50,999 nt of DNA from UBA8437 sp003445035 (GCA_937901285.1 CALCHI010000240.1:1-50999), one strand, 5' to 3'. Positions 16,520 to 24,853 are shown, counted from the first letter of the stretch. The notes: a model not told the origin generated them from the letters alone. Numbers and translations are program-made.

Positions 16520-17496
16520 GTTGACTCCCGCTCGCCCGGTGACACCGGGCTCGTTTCAATTGTCCCCGGGCGGACCGGGGTGAAGACGTTCAGCATACCA
16601 TGCCATCTGCCCGAGTTGTCATGTCGCAACGAGACGACCACGGTCCGGCCGGAGGGGTGTTGCCAGCGGGCGGTCCAGCCCTCGCGGTGCCGGGACGGCG
16701 GAGATGTCATTGTCCAGCCGTCGTCGTGCAGTTCGCGTTCGAAATGTTCCCACCAGCCATCCGGCCCCGGTGATCCGGTGAAGACCACCAGTCGCTCGGG
16801 GTCGCCGTCGCCGACGGCCAGCAGCCTGCGGCAGTCGGCCGGCAGCTCGACCGGTTCCGCCGCCACGTCACCGGCCGCGGCAAATGTCCAGGTCACCCAT
16901 TCGTCCCGGGGCGTGCGGGTGGCCAGTCCCCAGCCAACAACCCGCCGTTGGCCCAGCAGTTGGCGGACCGCCACGACCATCGGCAGCGGACCCTCGAGTC
17001 GATGCAGCGAGGTGGCGGCCTGTGACGGGCCGGGGCCCGGATTCGATTCACGACCGGCCAGGACTTTCAGCAGTTGCTGCTCAGCCTCGTCGGCGTCCGT
17101 CTCGGGCCACCCCGCCGTTTCGGCCGTGGCGCGAGTGGAACTCTCGAGCGCCCGCCAGGCCACCGCGCGATCACCGACCAGTCGCCGGCGATGGATCGTC
17201 GTTGCCAGTTCCCCAAGTTGAAGGTCATCGGGCTCGGTCCAGGCCGTGCCCGCTCCGGTGACGCCGTCGGCATTCGGGGTCGATTCGAGTCCCGGCTCGT
17301 TCCACCAGGAGGTCAACTGGCGTCCCAGCGCCAGCCCGACAACCAGCAGCATGCCGACCGCCAGCAGGTCGGTGGCACGCCGGCGGTACCTCCTGGCCAA
17401 CTCGCCGATTCCACCGGTCGCGGCGGATTCCGAAGACGCCGACAGGCCGTCGGCCGCCGGGGCGTCGTGATCGGGATGGTTGGTCTGGTCGGACAC
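16516..17496 (-). CDS. Unknown single-pass membrane protein of the Tad block
   Basis: I do not recognise a family in this 326-residue protein. It starts at GTG 17496 with an acidic N-terminus, a basic patch (ARRYRRRATD), one transmembrane segment near residues 44-60 (LLAVGMLLVVGLALG), and a C-terminal part of about 265 residues that should lie outside the cytosol. That part contains a short helical region and then beta-prone segments rich in Trp (WTFAAAGDVAAEPVELP, GWWEHFERELHDDGWTM, RTVVVSLRHDNSGRWHGML). The Trp-rich end resembles small alpha/beta domains that sense or bind partners, but no motif is diagnostic. It is translationally coupled to cpaB and lies between it and a TadE-like gene, so a structural or accessory role in the pilus machine is likely. 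Confidence 0.85.
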   Translation of the reverse strand: MSDQTNHPDHDAPAADGLSASSESAATGGIGELARRYRRRATDLLAVGMLLVVGLALGRQLTSWWNEPGLESTPNADGVTGAGTAWTEPDDLQLGELATTIHRRRLVGDRAVAWRALESSTRATAETAGWPETDADEAEQQLLKVLAGRESNPGPGPSQAATSLHRLEGPLPMVVAVRQLLGQRRVVGWGLATRTPRDEWVTWTFAAAGDVAAEPVELPADCRRLLAVGDGDPERLVVFTGSPGPDGWWEHFERELHDDGWTMTSPPSRHREGWTARWQHPSGRTVVVSLRHDNSGRWHGMLNVFTPVRPGTIETSPVSPGEREST

Positions 17497-17511
17497 GGCG
17501 GATGCGAGGGG

Positions 17512-18513
17512 CTAGTTCAGCAGGGTTGATTCGAAAGATTCCAACTGCTGGATCAGGGGAATGTAGGCGGCGTCGGATTGTCCGTTCATCCGGGCCCGCT
17601 CGGCCAACTCGCGATACATTCTCAGGAAATCCCGCGTCAACGCGCCGGGGATGCCGGCCTGGTTGAGGTTTCCTCTTGGTCGTGCACGGCCCTGGATCTG
17701 TTCGACCAGCCGGTCGGTGAACCTCGAGAGGTCCGCGCGGTCACTGGTTCGGGCATTGCGCGGAGGACGGGGGTAATAGTCGCGGTTGGCCAATTCGCCG
17801 TCGCGATCAAAAAGGTCCATCCCGCGACGGTTCAGGCCAACACGTAATGCGGTGGCCAGTTGACGAAAACGGGCGGTGTGAACCGCCGTCACGTTCTGCC
17901 AGCGTCCGGCCAGGTCGGGATAGAGACGCAGCGAGCGGCGGGAATCATTCGACGACAGCCCCATCTGCCAGAACTGCCAGCAATTGTCGAGGACGGGAAA
18001 GTCCACCTCGTGCCGGTAGCCTTTTGGCGGCAATTGTCCCAGGACGGGGAAGCCCCGTTCGACAGAGGCCTGCCCGGTGATCATTCCCCGGCGGACGTCC
18101 AGCAGGTCCTGGTCGACCCGCAATCCGCGGCCGGATCGTGGGTCGATCAGCATCGGGCCGCGGGCGACCGTGTGCTGATCGTAGAGGGCCAGTTGGATTG
18201 TTGGCATCGAGATGCACGGCACGTGGGATCGATCGACGCTCATCCGGGCGGGTGCCGGGAACCCGGGCGGATTGGGCATGTCCTGCGCGTCTGTACGAGG
18301 GTTGGCCCGCCAGATCGATCTCCACGCGGCCTCGCGGGCATGGATCTGGGTGCGGACCTTGAAGGTGGCGGCCCAGCCGATGAGGATCATCAGTCCCATG
18401 ACGAACAACACCACCGGCAGGCTGAGCACCAGTTCGAGTGGCGCCAGGCCGCGACGGCCGGACCGCTTGCCGGGGACAGCCCGGTCGCGCGTCGTTGTCC
18501 GATAGGCCTGCAT
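17512..18513 (-). CDS. TadE-like pseudopilin
   Basis: The 333-residue protein has a prepilin-like N-terminus. Basic residues are followed by Gly22, a potential prepilin peptidase site, then LAPLE with Glu at +5 and a hydrophobic stretch (LVLSLPVVLFVMGLMILIGWAA). This is the TadE pattern of a minor pseudopilin. The remaining 290 residues are soluble, with an RTQIHAREAAWRSIWR segment common to planctomycete TadE-like proteins, and no known domain beyond that. It sits 10 bases downstream of the TadG-like gene and 15 bases upstream of the unknown membrane protein gene. Processing by the peptidase encoded at 21193 is predicted. Confidence 0.85.
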   Translation of the reverse strand: MQAYRTTTRDRAVPGKRSGRRGLAPLELVLSLPVVLFVMGLMILIGWAATFKVRTQIHAREAAWRSIWRANPRTDAQDMPNPPGFPAPARMSVDRSHVPCISMPTIQLALYDQHTVARGPMLIDPRSGRGLRVDQDLLDVRRGMITGQASVERGFPVLGQLPPKGYRHEVDFPVLDNCWQFWQMGLSSNDSRRSLRLYPDLAGRWQNVTAVHTARFRQLATALRVGLNRRGMDLFDRDGELANRDYYPRPPRNARTSDRADLSRFTDRLVEQIQGRARPRGNLNQAGIPGALTRDFLRMYRELAERARMNGQSDAAYIPLIQQLESFESTLLN

Positions 18514-18523
18514 GCGGGGGATC

Positions 18524-20062
18524 TCAGTGACTGACCAAATTGTCGAGTGTTTCGCTGGTGATTCTCGCGAACGGGCCGCTGCGCAGCGTTCCGGCCCGGG
18601 GGTCGAGTCCCGAGGGTGAACGAGCCAGGATCTGCTGCAACTCCGGCAGCGAGGCGGGCATGATCCGCGTGGTCCAGTTCTGGCTCATCAGGTCCCATCG
18701 CTGCGGCCAGTTTTCGCGGTATGGGATCGGACGCCATCCGGTGATCTCGCGAGTCTCGGGATCACGGATCGGCACCCAGCGGACCCAGGATCCATTGACC
18801 CGGACAAATCGGGGTTCGGGCAGGTAGACCTGCAGTTGGGCGAACGACTGCGCGTCCGAAAAATCTGAGAGGGGGTTCTTGAACAGCCCTGGACCCATCT
18901 CTTCAATATGCCGGCGATAGACGACGGCCAGCAGGTGGTAGTCACGATTGAGGTGCATGTTCACCTGCCGCCATCCCCCCGATTCCTGCATCTGTTTCAT
19001 CCGGCCCGGATGCGTTCCGTTGTTCATTCGGCGAATCTGGAAGGGGAGATTGTTTAGCGGGTATTCCCGGATGAGCAGGCGGTCGAGTTGTCCGCGTGTG
19101 GCGATCCGCCACAGGTCGCCGAAGCGGGACATGCGGGCATCGCGGTCGAACAGTTCGAGCTTCTGGTTGTTCCAGAGTTCGAGGTAATGATTGGCGAGAT
19201 CACTACGCTGCTTGACGGCGTCCTCGAAGTACTCCTGGCCGTGTCCGGCCGCTCCGAAGTCCGATCCGGTCGGCGAAGGATCGATGGCCGGCACGGTTCT
19301 CAGCAGAGGATGGGCCTCGGAGGCTTCGCCGATGGCCTGGGTGTTGGACCGGAACAGCACGCAGGCCGGCACATCGCCGGGCTGAAGGCTGCGGCTGACC
19401 AGGTTGGGATTCGACGGATCGTGACGTGCGGGATTGGTTGGCCGGGCGTGTCGTCGAACCGTTTCCCGTGCCGCGGAGACCGCCAGGTGGGGAACGGTTT
19501 CGACCAGCGTCCGCTGGTACTCGGGAATCAACTCGTACTCGAGTACGGACTCGAATATCGGCAGGAAATGGGCCGCTGCCGCGGCGTGCTCGTCACCGAA
19601 TGCTGCGACCGCTCGTTGTTCGAAGGGGATTCGCTGGACGACCGCTTGGCCGGCAGGGGGAAACTTGGCGAAGGTGGCCTGCAGCAGGTCGCCGCCGGCC
19701 AGGCCCCAGGCCTGCAGGATCTTCGGCACCTGGGCCTCGGCATTCCGCTGCTGGCCCTCGCGGAGGTAGGCGGTGATCGCGAAGACCTCGCACAGCAGGT
19801 GGTTGGTGTGGGCGAGTCCGTTGAGTCCACGGGCCAGCATCACCCCGCCGGTGACGGCGGCCGAGTCGGCGGCATTCTGCATCTTGAGCTTGTCGTCGGC
19901 GTGACGGCCGACGTTGGTGATCATCACCAGCAGCATGGTGAACACCAGCAGCACCAGCAGGGTCACGATGCTGATCGTGCCACGTTGGTCACCGTGCAGG
20001 CGACCGAGTCGAACCCGAAGCCGCGAGCGGATCCGGTGGCTGGGCTGGTTATCGGTTGGCAT
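18524..20062 (-). CDS. TadG-like pseudopilin/assembly protein
   Basis: ATG 20062 (MPTDNQPS) is chosen because it overlaps the upstream gene by only 14 bases; a longer open frame upstream is Thr/Pro-rich and covers that gene. The 512-residue protein has a basic N-terminus, a DQRG turn and a hydrophobic segment (TISIVTLLVLLVFTMLLVMI) followed by NVGRHADDKLKMQNAADSAA, the usual TadG/Flp-assembly N-terminal pattern of a protein anchored by its N-terminus with most of the chain outside. There is no Glu at +5, so prepilin-peptidase cleavage is uncertain. The rest has no recognised domain (no von Willebrand A fold was evident). It belongs to the minor pilin set of the block. Confidence 0.88.
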   Translation of the reverse strand: MPTDNQPSHRIRSRLRVRLGRLHGDQRGTISIVTLLVLLVFTMLLVMITNVGRHADDKLKMQNAADSAAVTGGVMLARGLNGLAHTNHLLCEVFAITAYLREGQQRNAEAQVPKILQAWGLAGGDLLQATFAKFPPAGQAVVQRIPFEQRAVAAFGDEHAAAAAHFLPIFESVLEYELIPEYQRTLVETVPHLAVSAARETVRRHARPTNPARHDPSNPNLVSRSLQPGDVPACVLFRSNTQAIGEASEAHPLLRTVPAIDPSPTGSDFGAAGHGQEYFEDAVKQRSDLANHYLELWNNQKLELFDRDARMSRFGDLWRIATRGQLDRLLIREYPLNNLPFQIRRMNNGTHPGRMKQMQESGGWRQVNMHLNRDYHLLAVVYRRHIEEMGPGLFKNPLSDFSDAQSFAQLQVYLPEPRFVRVNGSWVRWVPIRDPETREITGWRPIPYRENWPQRWDLMSQNWTTRIMPASLPELQQILARSPSGLDPRAGTLRSGPFARITSETLDNLVSH

Positions 20063-21149
20063 TGAAGGCGTGCACGTAGGGGACCAGGGACTTGACGCCG
20101 TCGTTGGTGACGGTGGCCCGGGCCCAGATGGTGGTGGTGTAAACGCGGTTGTTGTATTTCGGGTCGTGGGGTGACGAGTCACCGTCACGGGCTTCTCCGC
20201 TTTGCGGATCGATCTGGCGTCGGGGGCCGGCCCACTTGTTGATCCGGTGGCTGACCAAATCGGGTGGGCCGCCGGGACGGACGAGAAACTTGGCCAGGAA
20301 CCGGCCCGGACCGGGCAACAGGGCGAGGTTGTGCCGCACGGTCACGGTGATCGGGTCCCGCCAACCGATTTCGTTGGGCAGGTTCGTATGGGTCGGATGG
20401 TTGAGCGGGTTGTGGGTGGGGCCGATGTGGGAGTTGAGGTTCTGAAACCGGATCCAGATCTCGGTGTTCCAGTAGCTGTAGCAGAACTTGTTGTAGAGCC
20501 GGGCGTCGGTGGAGGGGGTCACTTCGGGGCCGGCGAACTGTTGCCAGGCTGTCTGTATGGCCAGGAAGTGACTGCGGGCGTCGGACTGGATGTCGAGTCC
20601 AAGATGACGTGAGGGCGAGATGGTGGCACAGGCGGTCACCGCCGTGCGGTGCGGGTACTCGAGCTTGAGCATGTTCTCGGCGGAGTTGACGTCGGCATTT
20701 TCGGTGAGACCGTCAATCCGAGTGCCACCGATGAAGTTGTAGCCACGACTTTTTCCGGGCCGCAGTTCGGGGGCGCGGATCATGTTCTGGAAGTGAACCT
20801 CCTCGCCGAACGGGTCGGTCGAATCGTCGCCTTCGACCTCGGTGACATGCTGGGGCACCCAGGCCGCGATGCTACGGGCAGCGCCGTAGGCGGCGTAGTT
20901 GATCACCACCTGGGCGATCATCAACTGGCTGACCTGGACGACGAACATCACGAGCATCACGAAGATCGGCAGCGTCAGCACGAACGAGAGACTCTGTACT
21001 CCGCCACGCTGGCAACGGTGCAACTGGACCAGCCGCCGCAGGTCGAAGCGGCAGCCGCTGGCCCGGATCACCACGATCAATGCCAGCACCGCCGCGGCCA
21101 GCGCGAACAGAGCGGGTCGGCAGTCGTCGAGGATCACTCGCAGTGCCAT
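20049..21149 (-). CDS. TadE-like membrane protein with two hydrophobic segments
   Basis: The 366-residue protein has an N-terminal hydrophobic segment (FALAAAVLALIVVIRA) and, after a basic stretch ending QRGG, a second one (VLTLPIFVMLVMFVVQVSQLMIAQVVINYAAYGAARSIAAW) that matches the TadE core. The extra N-terminal segment is unusual, since TadE proteins normally begin at the second one. The start ATG 21149 has AGAAGA upstream and no other in-frame start is better. The C-terminal 270 residues are soluble and of unknown fold. The gene overlaps the TadG-like gene by 14 bases and follows the prepilin peptidase gene. Confidence 0.87.
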   Translation of the reverse strand: MALRVILDDCRPALFALAAAVLALIVVIRASGCRFDLRRLVQLHRCQRGGVQSLSFVLTLPIFVMLVMFVVQVSQLMIAQVVINYAAYGAARSIAAWVPQHVTEVEGDDSTDPFGEEVHFQNMIRAPELRPGKSRGYNFIGGTRIDGLTENADVNSAENMLKLEYPHRTAVTACATISPSRHLGLDIQSDARSHFLAIQTAWQQFAGPEVTPSTDARLYNKFCYSYWNTEIWIRFQNLNSHIGPTHNPLNHPTHTNLPNEIGWRDPITVTVRHNLALLPGPGRFLAKFLVRPGGPPDLVSHRINKWAGPRRQIDPQSGEARDGDSSPHDPKYNNRVYTTTIWARATVTNDGVKSLVPYVHAFNANR

Positions 21150-21192
21150 GTCTTCTGGTCGATCGAAGTGGAACGGATCGGGTGAGGGTGGT

Positions 21193-21756
21193 TCAGATGT
21201 AGTCTCGCAGCGACTCGGCGGCCCCGGTGAGAGTCATCAGCACGCCGGCCAGGGCCGAGGGGGCCAGGAACAGGGATCTCTTCAACGGTTCGCGTTCGGT
21301 CGTCTCCAGCGGGACCCAGCCTCGCGAGCGGATGACCAGTGCCAGGTGACGAGCGGTGCCGACCAGGATGCGGCCGGCTCCGATCTGCCAGATCAGCATC
21401 GCCAGCCCGGTGACTCCGCCGAGCACAATCGTCCACAGCAATGCTGTCAGTCCGTGTTGCAGTCCCAGGAACGCCCCGACGGTGGCCAGCAACTTGACGT
21501 CGCCGCCACCCATGTCTGAGAGCAGAAAGCAGGTCAGCATGATGCCTCCACAGCCGACGATTCCGAGAAGGCTCTCGGTCAGGCCGGTCGTATCGAGTTC
21601 CAGGCGGCCCGCCTCTGACAGACGAATGGCTCCGAAGAGCAGCCCGGCGACCAGGCCGGGGTAGGTGATCCAGTTGAAGATGCGGCCTCTCAGGACGTCG
21701 GTCACCGAGGCGACCAGTAACAGGCCCACCAGGACGATTTGTGATAACTCCGGCAT
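21193..21756 (-). CDS. cpaA: Prepilin peptidase of the Tad system (A24 family)
   Basis: From ATG 21756 (MPELSQIV) the protein has 187 residues, matching the short CpaA/TadV type without the N-terminal methylase domain of PilD. The two aspartates of the aspartic peptidase site are visible: D20 in ASVTDVLRGRIFNW and D86 in the GGGDVKLL motif. About five to six hydrophobic segments surround them. It would cut the Flp-like pilin and the pseudopilins of this block at the cytosolic face of the inner membrane. The frame is open 15 codons further upstream, but MPELSQ begins the hydrophobic domain and is the best start. Confidence 0.93.
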   Translation of the reverse strand: MPELSQIVLVGLLLVASVTDVLRGRIFNWITYPGLVAGLLFGAIRLSEAGRLELDTTGLTESLLGIVGCGGIMLTCFLLSDMGGGDVKLLATVGAFLGLQHGLTALLWTIVLGGVTGLAMLIWQIGAGRILVGTARHLALVIRSRGWVPLETTEREPLKRSLFLAPSALAGVLMTLTGAAESLRDYI

Positions 21757-21814
21757 GGACGAAGCACTCTCCACGACGGCCCGCCCGACCCGTCGGCCCA
21801 CCGAACGGGACGAT

Positions 21815-22036
21815 CTAGCGAACCGCTTCGTCGGTGCTCTGTTCCAGCGATTGCAGGCCCTTGTCGAAATAGTTGCGGATTGCCGGCCAGCCGAACTTGA
21901 TGATCACGATCAACACCGGCAATGCGATAGCCGCGATGATCAGCACGGTTTCAAGTGTCAACGCTCCACGTTCGTCACGGTGCAGCCTCCGCAGCATACG
22001 CCCCGTCCGATTGATGAACGGCTTGATGAATCGCAT
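21815..22036 (-). CDS. flp: Flp-like major pilin
   Basis: A 73-residue protein with the class IVb pilin pattern: a 24-residue basic leader ending DERG, cleavage predicted after Gly24, then ALTLE with Glu29 at +5 and a long hydrophobic helix (TVLIIAAIALPVLIVIIKFGW). The mature form would be only 49 residues, the size of Flp pilins. ATG 22036 has AGAGGAAG about 7 bases upstream, one of the strongest ribosome sites in the block, which fits an abundant product. It precedes the prepilin peptidase gene and follows the small pilin-like gene. Confidence 0.88.
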   Translation of the reverse strand: MRFIKPFINRTGRMLRRLHRDERGALTLETVLIIAAIALPVLIVIIKFGWPAIRNYFDKGLQSLEQSTDEAVR

Positions 22037-22063
22037 GTCGTCTTCCTCTGTCTGTGTGCTCGG

Positions 22064-22261
22064 CTACACGAAGGGCCAGGCCACCAGTGAGCAGATGATC
22101 TCGTAAACCACGGTGATCGCGTGTCGGCTCATTGGGATCAGCAACGCCGCCATCGCGAAAATGACGGCCAGGACAAGTACGAAGTCCAGAGACGACGCGG
22201 CACGGCGCGACGACACGTGAGCCGTCGGGTCAGTCGCTTCTGTCCGCTTCGCCTGTTGCAC
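22064..22261 (-). CDS. Small pilin-like hydrophobic protein, first gene of the Tad block
   Basis: A 65-residue protein from GTG 22261, with AGGA about 9 bases upstream. A polar leader of 21 residues with two Arg at its end is followed by ASSLD and a hydrophobic helix (FVLVLAVIFAMAALLIPMS), then a second hydrophobic stretch ending AWPFV. The layout mimics a class IVb pilin, with Ala21 instead of Gly at the cut site and Asp26 at +5 instead of Glu. It might be a second pilin, a pilin-like initiator or a small membrane factor. It opens the gene run 27 bases upstream of flp. Confidence 0.65.
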   Translation of the reverse strand: MQQAKRTEATDPTAHVSSRRAASSLDFVLVLAVIFAMAALLIPMSRHAITVVYEIICSLVAWPFV

Positions 22262-22359
22262 GTCTGGATCCTAGCTGGCCGGATCGTTTGTCGAATGGCG
22301 GGGCGAACCCGCGGCCACTTCGAGTTCATCGTATCGCGCAATCAGGAACGGATCCAGAT

Positions 22360-23778
22360 TCACCCGTATGCAATCCAGCCCCAGTCTTCCATCAGGCGGT
22401 AAAACCACGGGGCCTGGAAGGGATTGGGAGGCGGGGGATATTTTTTCCAGGTGTGCAGCAGTGGGAAGACAGCCGAGACGATCGAGAGCGCGGTCAGGAT
22501 CCAGGCCACCCGCAGCGCCGTACGACCCGACGCAGGGGATTTTGGGTCCTCTCCGGGCGGGGCCGCTCGTGATCCGGTTTCGGACCACGAATCGACCACC
22601 GGGACCAGGGACATCAGCCACAGTGGCACCAGCCACAGCGACCATCGCAACGCACAACTGACCCCGCCGTAGTTGTAGTTCTGGGTTCGGGTCAGGTAGA
22701 AGCCCAGTACCACGGTGGTCAACAGTCCGGTCCACGCGGTCAATCGCACCAGTGGAGATCCCTCCCGGCGGACCCGATTCGAGATCGTCAGCAGGCCGAT
22801 CAGGAAGACGGGCGAGAGAGAGAAAATGCCGTGGTGGCCGACCAGGCAGTGCAGCAGGTAGACCGCCGGCGAATCGTTTCCCTTGTCGATCCCCAGCGGG
22901 TTGAGCCAGTAGCTCTGCTGGCCATCAACCGTCCAGAGATACTTTTCGGTGCCGTAGTAGGCGTAGAATGGTTTCCAGCCTCCGGTGGCGATCACGTTGG
23001 TTCCGATGAACGCCACGGCCACGAGTGCGACTGCCGGCAGGAAAAACATCAGGGTGCGGCGGCGGTCGGTTCCGAACAGCAACCAGCCGGCGACCGCCAC
23101 CAGGGACGCAGCTGGCAGATCATTGGCCGCGGCCCAGCCCGCGAACAACCCGGCGAAAATGAAGTGCCGGGGGCAGAGGTCTCCGTCGACGGTGACCCGC
23201 AGCACGGCGGCCACGACGAACACGACGGCCGTGGCGGCAACCGTGTGGTTGTTCAGTGCCACCAGGAACGGCAGCAGCAGTGTCCCGACCGACGCGGTGA
23301 CCAGGACCAGCACGCGAGTCGAGCGGTGCCGGGCGTAGCGATCGAGCATCCGGGCCAGCACCACCAGGGCGATGGTCCACGGCAGCCAGTTGACCAGCAT
23401 CAGGATCAAACGGGAGACGGTTTCGGTCTGGTCGAGGAGGTTCCAGCCGGTTGCTCCGCGGATTCCGGCATAGACTCCGGCGACCAGCGTGGGCAACAGG
23501 GGCGGCTTGCTGGAGTAGAAGTGGCCGTCGTGGCGGACCTTGTCGATCGTGCGGAACCTTAGACGCCGCTTGCCCGAGGGCTTGTGGAGCACTTTCCGGG
23601 AGTCGATCTCGTCGATGCGGTATGTGCCACGTTCAACCAGTGACCAGACGGTGGCCCAACGCGACCGGTCGTTGGCGCTCAGGCAACTCTCGGCCCGACC
23701 AATCGCCAGGGCGGCAACCAGGGATCCCAGCCCGACGAGTCCCCAGCGGACCGTGGGGCTCAGTGGAGGATCGGACAC
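22360..23778 (-). CDS. Polytopic membrane protein, GT-C glycosyltransferase-like
   Basis: The 472-residue protein from GTG 23778 (AGGAG 7 bases upstream) has about ten hydrophobic segments and a large first loop containing DGHFYSSKPPLLPTLVAG, a pattern seen in planctomycete members of the GT-C/PMT-like membrane protein group that transfer sugars from lipid carriers. A catalytic Asp/Glu in the first loop cannot be assigned with certainty. It follows ftr after 22 bases, so the two may share a transcript, and it ends 98 bases before the Tad block. The role may be envelope or glycoprotein modification, including glycosylation of pilins; that is inference from position. Confidence 0.85.
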   Translation of the reverse strand: MSDPPLSPTVRWGLVGLGSLVAALAIGRAESCLSANDRSRWATVWSLVERGTYRIDEIDSRKVLHKPSGKRRLRFRTIDKVRHDGHFYSSKPPLLPTLVAGVYAGIRGATGWNLLDQTETVSRLILMLVNWLPWTIALVVLARMLDRYARHRSTRVLVLVTASVGTLLLPFLVALNNHTVAATAVVFVVAAVLRVTVDGDLCPRHFIFAGLFAGWAAANDLPAASLVAVAGWLLFGTDRRRTLMFFLPAVALVAVAFIGTNVIATGGWKPFYAYYGTEKYLWTVDGQQSYWLNPLGIDKGNDSPAVYLLHCLVGHHGIFSLSPVFLIGLLTISNRVRREGSPLVRLTAWTGLLTTVVLGFYLTRTQNYNYGGVSCALRWSLWLVPLWLMSLVPVVDSWSETGSRAAPPGEDPKSPASGRTALRVAWILTALSIVSAVFPLLHTWKKYPPPPNPFQAPWFYRLMEDWGWIAYG

Positions 23779-23800
23779 CGGCGGCTCCTGGACGGCGGGT

Positions 23801-24703
23801 TCAGAGACAGTCTCGCAGCTGGATGTGATGCTGCCCCAATTGGCCGCCGTAGTTGCCCGCTCCGATCAACTCGACCCCCTCGCAACCGGTTGCGGTGGCC
23901 AGCCCGACCCGCATGGCCTCGGTGACCGATTCGAGCGTCAGGCCGTCGATGACGATCTCGTAGACGGCTTCGACGGTTTCGGGCAGCACCGAATCGACCT
24001 GCGCTCGCAAGGTCGGACACCACACGTCATTGGTGCTGGCCTTCAGGGCCTTGTACTGAGATCCCACCTTGCTGCCGCTGCGGACCAGTCCTCCGGGAAA
24101 TGGCAGGATGCAGTCGGGCACGCCCCGCATTGCCTCCACGGCGGCCGTTGCGGCCGCCAGCGCCTGGTCTCCGGTGGTGCCGCAGATCAACAGGTTGCCA
24201 CCGGCCACGCCCTTGGTCGATCCGAGACGCTCCTCGCAAAGGAACTCGCCGTCCATCACCGGCACCCGCCACAGTCGGCGGTCGCCGAGTTTCTTGGAGC
24301 CCTGGTAGCCGTCACCGAAGAACCTCAACTGGCCGCCCACGTTGATCCATTTTTCCGGGTCGCCGTCATCCAGGCCGTTGTAACAGGCGGTGGTGGGGCA
24401 GGTGAGCACGCACTGGCCGATCCGGTCGATGACCGCCTGGGCCAGCGCGTCACGGTTGAAGGCGAATATCAAGAGCGATACGCCGGGACGGCCGTCGGGA
24501 GTCTGGTCCGGCTCGAGACGATGCTCGATCGCCGCTTCGGCATTGCAGGCGATCACACTGGTGGCAAAACCGGTCGCCTGGACACCGGCCGTTTCGGCCC
24601 ACTCGGCTGACACGGCCGTCACGATCACTCGCGTTCCGACCATCGTGAAGGCCTCGGCAAACGTGTCGGCAATCGCCACTCCGTTGTGCTCGAAGGTCTC
24701 CAT
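23801..24703 (-). CDS. ftr: Formylmethanofuran:tetrahydromethanopterin formyltransferase
   Basis: The 300-residue protein matches Ftr/FhcD over its whole length. Markers include NGVAIADTFAEAF at the N-terminus, TGFATSVIACNAEAAIE, QTPDGRPGVSLLIF, IGQCVLTCPTTACYNGL, FPGGLVRSGSKVGSQYK, VYEIVIDGLTLESVTEAM and the C-terminal IGAGNYGGQLGQ. The enzyme moves a formyl group between methanofuran and tetrahydromethanopterin in the C1 pathway shared by methanogens, methylotrophs and planctomycetes; in bacteria it usually works toward formate with the Fhc complex. ATG 24703 (METFEHNG) aligns best with known N-termini; ATG 24715 four codons upstream is the alternative, and GGAG precedes both. No other C1 gene is in the window. 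Confidence 0.95.
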   Translation of the reverse strand: METFEHNGVAIADTFAEAFTMVGTRVIVTAVSAEWAETAGVQATGFATSVIACNAEAAIEHRLEPDQTPDGRPGVSLLIFAFNRDALAQAVIDRIGQCVLTCPTTACYNGLDDGDPEKWINVGGQLRFFGDGYQGSKKLGDRRLWRVPVMDGEFLCEERLGSTKGVAGGNLLICGTTGDQALAAATAAVEAMRGVPDCILPFPGGLVRSGSKVGSQYKALKASTNDVWCPTLRAQVDSVLPETVEAVYEIVIDGLTLESVTEAMRVGLATATGCEGVELIGAGNYGGQLGQHHIQLRDCL

Positions 24704-24853
24704 TGCCGTCGTCATCTCCGCGATTGGATTGCTGGCCGGGTGTGAGGGGCCGGAGGATCTCCAGCACCCTTGGCGAGACATGATGAACGATCCCCGGCGG
24801 TTTGTCACCGCCTGCGGCTGCCGTCACGGTGTCTCGGTGGGCCGGGACCACCG

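Noticed and set aside
18524..20188. TadG-like start at 20188
   Set aside because: The first 42 codons are Thr/Pro-rich and overlap the upstream TadE-like gene by 140 bases; ATG 20062 gives a normal short overlap.
22264..22357. 8-bp inverted repeat CTGGATCC...GGATCCAG flanking the start of the Tad block
   Set aside because: The arms are 78 bases apart and contain a common restriction-site-like palindrome; no further evidence supports an element or terminator.
6100..24703. Functional link of tungstate uptake to the formyltransferase pathway
   Set aside because: Tungsten is used by some archaeal formylmethanofuran dehydrogenases, but the bacterial Fhc complex does not depend on it in the same way, and the genes are about 15 kb apart.
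24796..24812. Hairpin GGCGGT-TTGTC-ACCGCC between ftr and the DUF1501 gene
   Set aside because: The stem is only 6 bp and has no T-run in the minus direction, so it is not a credible terminator.
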